Shown: piece after piece, positions 18,207-26,628 of the stretch
Layout of the letters: each line of letters begins with the position of its first letter
Numbering within the stretch: the first letter of the stretch is position 1
From: Muribaculaceae bacterium Isolate-110 (HZI)
Lineage (GTDB): Bacteria > Bacteroidota > Bacteroidia > Bacteroidales > Muribaculaceae
DNA: 64,000 nucleotides
Direction: 5' to 3'
Assembly: GCA_003762875.1 (NCBI GenBank)
Contig: RIBL01000004.1
Coordinates: 62,001-126,000 of the forward strand
Position numbers and translations under genes: made by a program
Notes under the pieces: model-generated
What the model was told of the DNA's origin: nothing
Database searches by the model: none
What the model saw: only the letters and a program-made list of their open reading frames with translations

Positions 18207-18258
18207 TTTAAAGAGTTTAGAGAGTTTAAACTATAATAGATAAACTTTGAAACTATAA
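18203..18258. repeat. Family C repeat at the stop codon of the LruC gene
   Basis: TTATAGTTTAAAGAG begins at the stop codon (TAG 18204-18206) and is mirrored by ACTTTGAAACTATAA at 18244-18258. Tandem GAGTTTA units lie between. It is a possible terminator. Confidence 0.6.
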
Positions 18259-18276
18259 GATAAATTGTTAACTTTG
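18247..18276 (+). promoter_or_regulatory. Promoter of gldE
   Basis: TTG 18247-18249 and TAACTTTG 18269-18276 are separated by 19 bases. The ATG follows ten bases after the box, so the leader is extremely short. Confidence 0.75.
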
Positions 18277-18286
18277 CAGTGCTTTA

Positions 18287-19720
18287 ATGCGCAAAGGTGA
18301 CAGTCTGCCGGCGCGTATACTTATTGTTTCACTCATAACCATAGTCTTGGACACAGATCCTTTACCGGCCGTAGAGGCCTTATCAAATCTCGTCAACGGC
18401 TTGGCTTCCATGCCACTGCTCGCCATCCCCGCCATGGATGCGTCGCAGATAGCAGCCCTTGCAATCGCAATTCTGGCCCTCATAGTCTCAGGCTTCGTAT
18501 CGGGCAGCGAGATAGCCTTTTTCTCGCTCACGCCCATGCAATATGACCAGCTCGAGGAAGAGGGCGACCGCGGAGAACGTGTGCTCTCGCTGGTCGGACG
18601 TCCCGAACGGCTGTTGGCCACCATACTCATCGCCAACAATCTGGTCAACGTCACCATAGTAGTATTGTGTAACTTCGCACTCGGCCCGGTGTTTGAGGGC
18701 ATGAGCGAACTGTGGAGCTTTGTGCTGCAGACGATACTGCTGACGTTTCTGATACTCCTGTTCGGAGAGATATTACCCAAACTTTATGCCAACTCCAACA
18801 ATCTGGCGTGGGCCCGCATGGCCACAGGTCCGCTAAGCCTCGCCGTTAAGATGTTTTACCCGCTGTCGTCGGTGCTTGTGAAGAGTTCGGTGATAGTCAA
18901 TAAGGTCGTGCCCAAACACAGCGACTCGGTGACCGCCGACGATCTCTCGCAGGCCCTTGAAATCACGGCCGTGGACTCGGAGCAGGACAAAGGCATACTC
19001 GAGGGCATACTGAAGTTTGGCGACACCACGGCCTCGGAGGTCATGACCCCGCGTGTCGACGTGACGGGACTCGACATGGAGCTTACATTTGCCGAAGTGA
19101 TGAAAGTGGTCATCGACAGCGGCTTTGCCCGCCTGCCGGTCTACGAGGAGACGATGGACAATATCAAGGGCGTGCTCTATTCGCGCGACCTGCTGCCCTA
19201 TGTGGGCAAGACCGAGGCCGCGGGCTTCAAATGGCAGTCGCTCATGCGCGAGGCCTATTATGTGCCCGAGTCGAGGATGATCGACGACCTGCTCGAAGAT
19301 TTCCGCTCGCGGCGTGTACATCTGGCCATAGTGGTCGACGAGTTTGGCGGCACACAGGGCATAGTCACGCTCGAGGATGTGCTCGAAGAGATAGTCGGCG
19401 ACATCGACGACGAGTATGATGAGGAGGAGGAGACCTATCACCGTCAGCCCGACGGATCGTATGTGTTTGAGGGCAAGACGCTTCTCAACGACTTCTTCCG
19501 CGTCACCGGGCTCGACGAGTCGGAATACTCCGACGTGACCGAGGACTGCGAGACTCTCGCCGGCATGCTCCTTGGCATCAAGGGCGACTTCCCCAAAGAT
19601 AAAGAGTCGATAGTCTACGGCCGGTGTCGCTTTCTGGTGCTCTCCGTGCGCCAGCACCGCATAGTCAACGTGCGTGTCAAGGTGATGGGCGAGGTGCAGA
19701 CCGATCAGATAAAACAATGA
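18287..19720 (+). CDS. gldE: GldE, CNNM/CorC-type membrane protein of gliding/T9SS
   Basis: A 477-aa inner-membrane protein. The DUF21/CNNM transmembrane domain spans residues about 60-200 and contains SGSEIAFFSLTP. Two CBS domains follow, about 240-370, with VMTPRVDVTGLD and IVVDEFGGTQGIVTLEDVLEEIVGD (shown here in parts). The last part is a CorC/HlyC transporter-associated domain, about 390-470. Members of this fold are divalent-metal transporters or sensors. GldE is the Bacteroidota form found next to gldD and supports stability of gliding/T9SS lipoproteins. The stop overlaps the gldD start (ATGA). Confidence 0.93.
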   Translation: MRKGDSLPARILIVSLITIVLDTDPLPAVEALSNLVNGLASMPLLAIPAMDASQIAALAIAILALIVSGFVSGSEIAFFSLTPMQYDQLEEEGDRGERVLSLVGRPERLLATILIANNLVNVTIVVLCNFALGPVFEGMSELWSFVLQTILLTFLILLFGEILPKLYANSNNLAWARMATGPLSLAVKMFYPLSSVLVKSSVIVNKVVPKHSDSVTADDLSQALEITAVDSEQDKGILEGILKFGDTTASEVMTPRVDVTGLDMELTFAEVMKVVIDSGFARLPVYEETMDNIKGVLYSRDLLPYVGKTEAAGFKWQSLMREAYYVPESRMIDDLLEDFRSRRVHLAIVVDEFGGTQGIVTLEDVLEEIVGDIDDEYDEEEETYHRQPDGSYVFEGKTLLNDFFRVTGLDESEYSDVTEDCETLAGMLLGIKGDFPKDKESIVYGRCRFLVLSVRQHRIVNVRVKVMGEVQTDQIKQ

Positions 19721-20304
19721 AACGTATAGCGGGCCCCACGGGGCTTACGGCCCTGCTGCTTCTCACTGCCGCCTGTGGCGGAGGGGGAAGCGATGCAGTT
19801 GTGCCGCGCCCAGTGGCCTGGCCGCGCATAGAGATGCCCGACAGCTCCTATGCCGACGTGCATGCCCGCGGGCTGAGGCTAAGGGTCAATAAGAGTGCCG
19901 ATGTCGACGTGTCGCCTGCCGAGAGCGGGACATGGATTGATGTCGGCTATAATGTCATCGGCTCACCGCGCCTCTATCTCACGCTCACCGAGTGTGGCGA
20001 CGGGGAGACAGGAGCCGTGCTTGCCAACCGTCGCGAGCGCGTGATGCTCAATCTGGGCTGGCAGCGGTGTGAGGTCTTGGAGTTTGCCACCCCCGCAGGA
20101 TGGGAGTGCGCCCTGGTGGTGGCCCGCGGGTCGATGACCACCCCTGTGCAGTTGCTGGCCCACGACCGGGACAGGGTGCTGAGCGGCGCGCTCACGCTGT
20201 CGCTGCCCGACTCGCTTGCGGCCGACCCGGCCATGATTGCGCCCGTGGTCGACGCGGTGGAGCGCGACATGACGGTGTTGCTTAAAGGTCTGGATGATGA
20301 ATAA
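19717..20304 (+). CDS. gldD: GldD-like lipoprotein
   Basis: A 195-aa lipoprotein. The signal peptide ends at LTAACG (Cys near residue 19). The mature start has PRPVAWPRIEMP, a version of the PRPxGYxRIxLP motif of GldD, and WIDVGYNVIGSPRLYLTL matches the next conserved strand. GldD is needed for gliding and T9SS function in Flavobacterium, but its biochemistry is unknown. I use ATG 19717, which overlaps the gldE stop as ATGA; a longer frame from 19624 would only read through gldE. The sequence is divergent, so the name rests on motif plus synteny. Confidence 0.85.
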   Translation: MKRIAGPTGLTALLLLTAACGGGGSDAVVPRPVAWPRIEMPDSSYADVHARGLRLRVNKSADVDVSPAESGTWIDVGYNVIGSPRLYLTLTECGDGETGAVLANRRERVMLNLGWQRCEVLEFATPAGWECALVVARGSMTTPVQLLAHDRDRVLSGALTLSLPDSLAADPAMIAPVVDAVERDMTVLLKGLDDE

Positions 20305-20845
20305 CGTGATGATATACCGCAGCGAGCTGCCCGAAGCAGGACGCAGTGCGCGCCGTGAGGCGGAACGCGCGGCCGTGGCGCGGCTTGTGACGAAAGTTTT
20401 CGGGCCGGACGCGACGATAGCCCACAGGGATGACGGTAGCCCCTATATGGAGGGGCGTGACGATGTGTATGTCTCGGTGTCGCATTGTGCCGACGAGTGC
20501 GTGCTCGCGGTGAGCCGACGCCCGGTGGGGATCGACATCGAGACCGCCCGCCAACAACTGACGAGGATAGCGGGAAAGTTTCTCACTCCGGCCGAGGCCG
20601 CGCGCGGACCTCACGGACTCGACGCGCTGCTACACTACTGGACAGCCAAGGAGGCGGTGTTCAAGTGTGGCCGCATGCCCGGCCTGGTCATCTCCGAGAT
20701 AGAGCTCTCTGCCGACCTTACGCGCGCCTACGCACGCGGACGGACGTTTACAGTAGAATATCATATCCCCTCGCCCGGCATACTCATGGCCGTTGCCAGC
20801 AGTGATGAGAATTACCGCAACCGGCAAAAAGGCCTTGAAGGATGA
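20294..20845 (+). CDS. 4'-phosphopantetheinyl transferase, Sfp superfamily
   Basis: This enzyme transfers phosphopantetheine from CoA to a Ser of a carrier protein. The protein has 183 aa. The family motifs are VSVSHCADECVLAV (about residue 60), GIDIE (metal-binding Asp and Glu, about 79) and HYWTAKEAVFKC (about 115). It overlaps gldD by 11 bases, so it is co-translated with gldE-gldD. Other in-frame ATGs at 20297 and 20309 are possible starts. The carrier protein it serves is not in this window. Confidence 0.92.
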   Translation: MMNNVMIYRSELPEAGRSARREAERAAVARLVTKVFGPDATIAHRDDGSPYMEGRDDVYVSVSHCADECVLAVSRRPVGIDIETARQQLTRIAGKFLTPAEAARGPHGLDALLHYWTAKEAVFKCGRMPGLVISEIELSADLTRAYARGRTFTVEYHIPSPGILMAVASSDENYRNRQKGLEG

Positions 20846-20848
20846 TGC

Positions 20849-20857
20849 GGGGGGGGG
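20849..20857. repeat. G9 homopolymer tract after the phosphopantetheinyl transferase
   Basis: Nine G residues start four bases after the stop codon (20843-20845). Because it is outside a reading frame and outside a recognisable promoter, no effect on expression can be predicted. Confidence 0.6.
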
Positions 20858-20859
20858 AA

Positions 20860-21075
20860 TGTCATGGGCCGGATGAGGCCAATGAGCCTAATGGGCCTAA
20901 TAAAGCTGACGATTCTTTGAAAAATATTTGCCCCATTCGGCCCATCCGCCCCATTTGGCTCATTAGCCTCACCCACCGTCAGTGATTTTTTCAAAAAATT
21001 TCATCTTTTTTGGTACATCTACCCCATCCGGCTCATTCGGCCCATTATCCTCATCAGGCCCATTTGGGCCTATTT
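20860..21075. repeat. Degenerate 9-bp repeat array (family B) in inverted halves
   Basis: This stretch of about 390 bases without a gene (20846-21237) holds two facing runs of 9-base units. The left run reads GGGCCGGAT, GAGGCCAAT, GAGCCTAAT, GGGCCTAAT. After a spacer the units turn over: CCCATTCGG, CCCATCCGC, CCCATTTGG, CTCATTAGC. A third run follows at about 21020-21070. Transcribed, the halves could pair imperfectly. I find no open frame. Confidence 0.7.
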
Positions 21076-21162
21076 TCGGCCCGAATCTTACCGCCTTTTC
21101 AACCAATAATTATCCTCTTTAACGGAAAATGCACTTTTTGAGTGATTTTTTTCCTAAAATAT

Positions 21163-21193
21163 TTGCACAGTACTCAAATCTGCTATAACTTTG
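21163..21193 (+). promoter_or_regulatory. Promoter of tRNA-Asp
   Basis: TTG 21163-21165 and TAACTTTG 21186-21193 with 20-base spacing, followed 44 bases later by the tRNA. Confidence 0.8.
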
Positions 21194-21237
21194 CACTCGC
21201 TAAAGGGAACTAACCGATAGCACCTCGATAAAACCTT

Positions 21238-21311
21238 GGTGTGGTAGTTCAGCTGGTTAGAATACCTGCCTGTCACGCAGGGGGTCGCGGGTTCGAGTCC
21301 CGTCCATACCG
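21238..21311 (+). tRNA. tRNA-Asp (GTC)
   Basis: A 74-nt cloverleaf. The acceptor stem GGTGTGG pairs with CCATACC (one G-U). The D arm is GTTCAGCTGGTTAGAAT. The anticodon stem is CCTGC/GCAGG around loop CTGTCAC, with anticodon GTC at 21272-21274. The T arm carries GGTTCGAGTCC. The discriminator is G, as required for Asp identity. The 3' CCA is not encoded. Confidence 0.98.
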
Positions 21312-21325
21312 CTGAGGAGAGAGGA

Positions 21326-21372
21326 GAATGAGTAATTGATAATCTTCGGATTTCGTTACTCATTCTTTTTTT
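21326..21372 (+). terminator. Rho-independent terminator of tRNA-Asp
   Basis: Arms GAATGAGTAA (21326-21335) and TTACTCATTC (21356-21365) pair perfectly and are followed by seven T residues. Confidence 0.85.
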
Positions 21373-21403
21373 GTATACATACCTTTGCAATATCCTCGCG
21401 CGC

Positions 21404-24400
21404 ATGTGCGTTATTACTGCAGTGAGAAACGTAGCCCACATCTTTGTGTCGCGCCCGCAATGGGGCGTGGTGTTAGTGACGGCTGTGGCTTTGGCCATGG
21501 CCCTGTGTGCTTGTTCCCCTAAGAAAAACACTGCCGCCACACGCAACTATCAGGCCTTCATCACACGCTATAACGTATATTTCAACGGCGACGAGCATTA
21601 CAAGGAGACGCTCAAGGAGATGGAGGCGGCTTATGAGGACGATTACACCGGGCCTATGCTCCTGCATCCCGCCGAGGCCTACGGTGTCCCCTCCGCTCCG
21701 AAGCCCTCGGGCTCGTTCATACGCTCAATCGAGAAAGCCCAGAAAGCCATACAGCTCCACAGCATCAAAAAAAGGCCCCGACGCAAGGCCGGCAAGGGTA
21801 ATGACCCGGAATACAAAAAATGGCTCAAACGCGACGAATACAACCCTTTTCTGCACAATGCGTGGATGATGATGGGACGCTCGCAGTATATGAACGGCGA
21901 TTTTCTCGGAGCCGCATCGACATTCTATTACATCAGCAAACATTTCACATGGCTCCCCGCCACTGTCACCGAGGCACGGCTATGGGAAGCGCGAAGTTAC
22001 TGTGCCCTCGGCTGGCTCTATGAGGCCGAGGTAATAATCACTCGCATCAAGGAGGAGCAACTGACGTCGCGACAGCTAAAGGAACTGTATGCCTTCACCG
22101 CGGCCGACTTCTATGTGCGTTCACATGACTATGAGCGCGCCATACCTCAGTTGCGCGAGGCCGCACGGCTTGCGGGCAAGAATCAGAAAGCCCGCATCAA
22201 CTTCATACTCGGACGCGTGTGTGCCGCCGCCGGACGCAATGCCGAGGCCTATGAGGCCTACAAAAAAGCCGGCTCACAGAGCACATCATATCGCGCGAGA
22301 CTCAATGCACGCATCAAGCAGAGCGAGGTCTACGGCGGCGCGGACATCACTCCCGAAGTCAAGGCACTGCGACGCATGACCCGCTATGGCAGCAACCGGG
22401 AGTATCTCGACCAGATATATTATGCCATCGGCAATCTCTATCTCTCGCGCCGCGACACGGCCAACGCCATCACCAACTATGAGCTCGCCGCCAAGCACTC
22501 CACCCGCAACGGTGTGGACAAAGCCATAGCACAGGTGACGCTCGGAGGTCTCTATTATGACCGCGGACGCTATGACAAGGCCCAACCCTGCTATGCCGAG
22601 GGGGTGCCGCAGCTACCCGAGACCTATCCGGGATATGCCGGTATGAAACACCGCTCGGACGTGCTCGACGAACTGTCGGTCTACACGCAGAACGTCGTAC
22701 TCAACGACTCTCTGCTGCGCCTGGCCGCCATGCCCGAGGCCGAGCGGCTCAAGGTAATCGACGGCATAATCGAAGCCCTGAAGAAAAAGGAGCGCGAGGA
22801 GGCCGAGGAGGCACGCCGAGAGGAATACATGGCACAGCGCGAGGCAGAGGGGAGCAACCTCAACACTCCGGCCGGTAGCGCACCGCAGGAGTTTACGCTC
22901 AACACCGACAAATCATGGTATTTCTACAACACCGCCACACGCAACGCCGGACGCACCGAATTCCAGCGCAGGTGGGGCTCGCGCAAACTCGAGGACGACT
23001 GGCGCAGACGCAACAAGGCTTCGTTTGCAGCCATCGACGAGCCCGGCGAAGAGGATGACACAGCCGACACAAGCGACAACACGGAGACCTCCGACGAACC
23101 GGCCGACAGCATCGCGGCTGCCGGCACCTCGTCTCGCGCCTCCGACCCGCATTTTCCAGAATACTATCTCAGGCAGATACCCGCCACCGACGTGCAGAAG
23201 GCTACGGCCAACGAAGTGATACAGGAAGGGCTCTACAACTCGGGGCTCATACTCAAGGACCGCATGGAGGACTTCTCCGCCGCACAGGCCGAATGGGACA
23301 AGCTCATGACACGCTATCCCGACAACGTGTATCGCCTCGACGTATATTACAACCGCTATCTCATGCACATGCGCACGGGGCGCGAAGACCTGGCCGAGCC
23401 GTTCCGGCAACGTATACTCTCGGAGTTTGCCGACTCGAAATACGGCCGGGCCATGAAAGACCCCGCCTATATACAGAAACTGCGCAACATGGAGGCCGAG
23501 CAGGAGTCGCTCTACCGCCGGGCCTATGACGACTATCTCGCCGACCGCAACAGCGAGGTACACGAGATATACCGCCGCGTGGAACGCGACTACCCGCTGT
23601 CGCCGCTGATGCCCAAGTTCATGTTTCTCCACGCGCTGGCCTATGTGACCGACAACAAGGCCGAAGAGTTTGGCGACGTGCTCCGTCAACTGCTCGACCG
23701 TTATCCCGACGCCGACATAGCCCCGCTGGCGGCATCCTGGAGCCGCGGACTCTCGGAGGGTCGCAAGCTCCACTCGTCGGGCTCCAACACCCGCAGCATG
23801 CTGTGGGACATACGTCTGAGCAACGACTCCACGCTACTGGCAGGCGAGGCGGGCGCGCCAGAGTTCACTCTCGCACCCGACGAGCCCCACTATCTCGTGC
23901 TGCTCTTCTCGACCGAAGCCCTGTCGCCCAACCAACTGCTCTACGAGGTGGCGCGTCACAACTTCTCGACCTACGTCGTCAAGGATTTTGACCTCGAGGT
24001 AATGAACTTTGGCCCGCTGGGACTGCTTATAATAAAGGGATTCGACAATCAGGCCGAGCTCAACCACTACCGCTCACTGCTGGCACGCGACGGCACCTTC
24101 ACCATGCCGGCCGAGGTACGCCCCGTCGAGATAAGCAAAAACAACTTCGAGCAACTGCTGAAAGGAGCCGGATCGTTTGACGACTACTTCCGCTTCATCG
24201 GCGAGGAGACTATCCGCGACACCCACGAGTCGGTGCTCCCGCCCGACGAATATCCACCGGCCGAGGAGATGTATCCCCCAGCGCCGGAGGACACGGACAG
24301 CCGGAATGTCATGCCGGATGTCAAACCGGAGACTAAAAACGAGACCAGACCCGAGACTAAACCCGCGACCAAGGCAGAGACCAAAACAGCAACCAAAACA

Positions 24401-24523
24401 GAGCCCCGAAAAGCTGTCAAAAGCACTGACAAGGAACCGGTCAAAGAGCCTGACAAAAAATCGACACCCGTCACCACCCTGCCCGACTATCCTCTCGGAT
24501 CGGAAGGGGACGAGGACGACTGA
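21404..24523 (+). CDS. porW: PorW/SprE, TPR lipoprotein of the type IX secretion system
   Basis: A 1039-aa outer-membrane lipoprotein. The signal ends in MALCAC near residue 37. TPR-like helical pairs run from about residue 150 to 450. The central segment KSWYFYNTATRNAG with RWGSRKLEDDWRRRNK is a hallmark of the SprE/PorW family. In known systems it links the GldKN ring to the Sov/SprA translocon. The C-terminal 100 residues are low complexity, with repeated E-T-K/P units. I start at ATG 21404 because it gives a normal lipoprotein signal; TTG 21371 lies inside the tRNA terminator. porX follows after 53 bases. Confidence 0.92.
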   Translation: MCVITAVRNVAHIFVSRPQWGVVLVTAVALAMALCACSPKKNTAATRNYQAFITRYNVYFNGDEHYKETLKEMEAAYEDDYTGPMLLHPAEAYGVPSAPKPSGSFIRSIEKAQKAIQLHSIKKRPRRKAGKGNDPEYKKWLKRDEYNPFLHNAWMMMGRSQYMNGDFLGAASTFYYISKHFTWLPATVTEARLWEARSYCALGWLYEAEVIITRIKEEQLTSRQLKELYAFTAADFYVRSHDYERAIPQLREAARLAGKNQKARINFILGRVCAAAGRNAEAYEAYKKAGSQSTSYRARLNARIKQSEVYGGADITPEVKALRRMTRYGSNREYLDQIYYAIGNLYLSRRDTANAITNYELAAKHSTRNGVDKAIAQVTLGGLYYDRGRYDKAQPCYAEGVPQLPETYPGYAGMKHRSDVLDELSVYTQNVVLNDSLLRLAAMPEAERLKVIDGIIEALKKKEREEAEEARREEYMAQREAEGSNLNTPAGSAPQEFTLNTDKSWYFYNTATRNAGRTEFQRRWGSRKLEDDWRRRNKASFAAIDEPGEEDDTADTSDNTETSDEPADSIAAAGTSSRASDPHFPEYYLRQIPATDVQKATANEVIQEGLYNSGLILKDRMEDFSAAQAEWDKLMTRYPDNVYRLDVYYNRYLMHMRTGREDLAEPFRQRILSEFADSKYGRAMKDPAYIQKLRNMEAEQESLYRRAYDDYLADRNSEVHEIYRRVERDYPLSPLMPKFMFLHALAYVTDNKAEEFGDVLRQLLDRYPDADIAPLAASWSRGLSEGRKLHSSGSNTRSMLWDIRLSNDSTLLAGEAGAPEFTLAPDEPHYLVLLFSTEALSPNQLLYEVARHNFSTYVVKDFDLEVMNFGPLGLLIIKGFDNQAELNHYRSLLARDGTFTMPAEVRPVEISKNNFEQLLKGAGSFDDYFRFIGEETIRDTHESVLPPDEYPPAEEMYPPAPEDTDSRNVMPDVKPETKNETRPETKPATKAETKTATKTEPRKAVKSTDKEPVKEPDKKSTPVTTLPDYPLGSEGDEDD

Positions 24524-24576
24524 GAATCGCCGCGCAAAACGTTATTACTAACTTTCTAACCACAGACCACCACCCA

Positions 24577-26127
24577 TTGGCAAAGTTATTATGGGCTGAC
24601 GACGAGATAGACCTCCTCAAGCCCCACATAATGTTTCTGAAATCAAAAGGCTACGACATCGCCACCTGCTGCAGCGGTGCCGACGCCCTCGCTATGGCCG
24701 AGGAACAGCCATTTGACCTCATCATACTCGACGAGAACATGCCGGGTCTCACCGGCCTCGAAACTCTCCAGCGCATCAAGCAAGCCTCGCCCCACATCCC
24801 CGTGATAATGATTACCAAGAGCGAGGAAGAGAACATCATGGACCAGGCCGTGGGCAGCAAGATAGCCGACTATCTCATCAAGCCCGTCAACCCCAACCAG
24901 ATACTCTCGTCTATCAAGAAAAACCTCCACAGCGACCGCCTGGTGAGCGAAAAAGCCGCCACCGACTACCGGCAGGACTTCTCGCGCATAGCATCTATGA
25001 TCAACAGTGCCGCATCGATGGACGACTGGATGGAGCTCTACCGCGTGCTCGTGCAGTGGGAGATGCAGCTCTCGGCCACCGACAGCTCGATGGACGAACT
25101 GCTGGCCATGCAGCGCACCGAGGCCGACTCGACGTTCTGCAAATACATATGCCGCAACTACGAGTCATGGATCACCGACCCCAAGCCGGAGGGGCGACCG
25201 ATGTTCTCGCCCGAGGTATTCAAGTCGAGAGTATTCCCGTTGCTCGACGCCGGCGAGAAAGTGTTTTTCATCCTCATCGACAACTTCCGCCTCGACCAAT
25301 GGTCGGCCATCAAGCCGCTGCTGGCCGACAACTTCACATTCAAGGAAGACCTCTACTGCTCCATACTCCCAACCGCGACACAATATGCGCGCAACTCCAT
25401 CTTCTCAGGCCTGATGCCGGTCGACATTGCGCGGATGTTTCCCGACCTGTGGGTCGACGAGGACTCGCCAGAGGGCAAAAACCTCAACGAGTCGCCGCTG
25501 ATAGCCACTCAGTTTGAACGTTACAGGCGCAAATGTCGCTTTTCCTACAACAAGGTCAACGACTCGGCCGCCGGAGAGAAACTGCTCTCCGACTTCGCCA
25601 ATCTCCTCGACAACGACCTCAATGTCATAGTGTTCAACTTTATCGACATGCTGTCACACGCGCGCACCGAGTCGCGCATGATACGCGAGCTGGCCTCGAC
25701 CGACGCCGCCTACCGCTCGCTTACCGAGTCGTGGTTTCGCCACTCGCCGGCCCTGGAGATATTCCGCGCCATCGCGGCCAAGGGTTTCAGGATAGTCCTG
25801 ACCACCGACCACGGCACCGTGCGCGTCGACCGTCCCGTCAAGGTGATAGGCGACCGCAACACCAACACCAACCTCCGCTATAAGGTGGGCAAAAACCTCG
25901 ACTATCCGCGCAAGGAGGTCTACGAAATCAAGTCGCCCACACGTTTCGGCCTCCCCGCCCCCAACGTGTCGTCGACCTACATCTTTGCCACCGGACGCGA
26001 CTTCTTTGCCTATCCCAACAACTACAACCACTACGTGCAGTATTACGACGGCACTTTCCAGCACGGAGGAATATCGCTCCAGGAGATGCTCGTGCCGATA
26101 ATCACACTGATGCCTAAGGAAGTTTAA
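24577..26127 (+). CDS. porX: PorX, T9SS response regulator with PglZ domain
   Basis: A 516-aa two-domain regulator. The receiver domain covers residues 1-120 with the acidic pair in LLWADDE, phosphoacceptor D52 in LDENMPG, and the conserved Lys in IKPVNP. A helical linker follows, then a PglZ (alkaline-phosphatase superfamily) domain from about residue 215. Metal-site residues look intact: LIDNFRLDQW, the Thr in TATQYARN, LTTDHGTVRVD, and FQHGGISLQE near the end. Known PorX proteins control T9SS genes and cleave oligonucleotides. The start is TTG, since no in-frame ATG exists between the porW stop and the receiver domain. The stop codon lies at the first unit of a family C repeat. Confidence 0.95.
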   Translation: MAKLLWADDEIDLLKPHIMFLKSKGYDIATCCSGADALAMAEEQPFDLIILDENMPGLTGLETLQRIKQASPHIPVIMITKSEEENIMDQAVGSKIADYLIKPVNPNQILSSIKKNLHSDRLVSEKAATDYRQDFSRIASMINSAASMDDWMELYRVLVQWEMQLSATDSSMDELLAMQRTEADSTFCKYICRNYESWITDPKPEGRPMFSPEVFKSRVFPLLDAGEKVFFILIDNFRLDQWSAIKPLLADNFTFKEDLYCSILPTATQYARNSIFSGLMPVDIARMFPDLWVDEDSPEGKNLNESPLIATQFERYRRKCRFSYNKVNDSAAGEKLLSDFANLLDNDLNVIVFNFIDMLSHARTESRMIRELASTDAAYRSLTESWFRHSPALEIFRAIAAKGFRIVLTTDHGTVRVDRPVKVIGDRNTNTNLRYKVGKNLDYPRKEVYEIKSPTRFGLPAPNVSSTYIFATGRDFFAYPNNYNHYVQYYDGTFQHGGISLQEMLVPIITLMPKEV

Positions 26128-26186
26128 AAGTTTAAAGTTTAAAAGAGTTTAAAGAGTTTAAAGAGTTTATAAAGTTAAAGAGTTAA
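26125..26186. repeat. Family C tandem repeat at the stop codon of porX
   Basis: Repeated GAGTTTAAA / AGTTTAAAG units start with the TAA stop of porX (26125-26127) and fill the gap up to tsaE. There is no facing inverted half here. Confidence 0.65.
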
Positions 26187-26193
26187 GATAATC

Positions 26194-26613
26194 ATGAAAG
26201 AGATAATAATCCGATCGACCGACGCGCTTGACGAAGCCGCCCGCGAGTTTATGGCGGAGATGGGCGACGAGACCGTCTACACCTTCACCGGCGAGATGGG
26301 TGCCGGCAAGACAACTTTTATCAACGCCCTGTGCCGTGCCCTCGGCGTGGAGGACGACCCGACAGGCTCGCCGACATTTGCCATAGTCAACGAATACCGC
26401 TCCGACACTACGGCCGAACTCATCTATCACTTCGACCTCTACCGCATCGAGAATCTCGAGCAGGCCTTTGACATAGGCATCGAGGACTATCTCGACTCGG
26501 GCGCGCTCTGTTTCATCGAATGGCCCGACCGCATCGACGACATACTCCCCGACGACACTGTCCGCGTCAACATCGAAGTGCTCCCCGACGGCTCGCGCCG
26601 ACTGACTTTCTGA
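26194..26613 (+). CDS. tsaE: TsaE, ATPase for tRNA t6A modification
   Basis: A 139-aa protein with Walker [11 protein letters not shown] near residue 34, followed by [10 protein letters not shown] and the HFDLYRIE motif, all diagnostic of TsaE/YjeE. It works with TsaB and TsaD in making N6-threonylcarbamoyladenosine at position 37 of ANN-decoding tRNAs. It sits between porX and birA on the same strand. The BirA gene starts 15 bases after its stop, so the two are probably cotranscribed. Confidence 0.96.
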   Translation: MKEIIIRSTDALDEAAREFMAEMGDETVYTFTGEMGAGKTTFINALCRALGVEDDPTGSPTFAIVNEYRSDTTAELIYHFDLYRIENLEQAFDIGIEDYLDSGALCFIEWPDRIDDILPDDTVRVNIEVLPDGSRRLTF

Positions 26614-26628
26614 CACTCCTCCCGCACA

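Noticed and set aside
19624-19716. Longer N-terminus for gldD
   Set aside because: It reads through the end of gldE in another frame. The lipoprotein signal begins at ATG 19717.
20860-21075. Considered as a CRISPR array
   Set aside because: The units are 9 bases, degenerate and adjacent, with no unique spacers of constant length and no cas genes.
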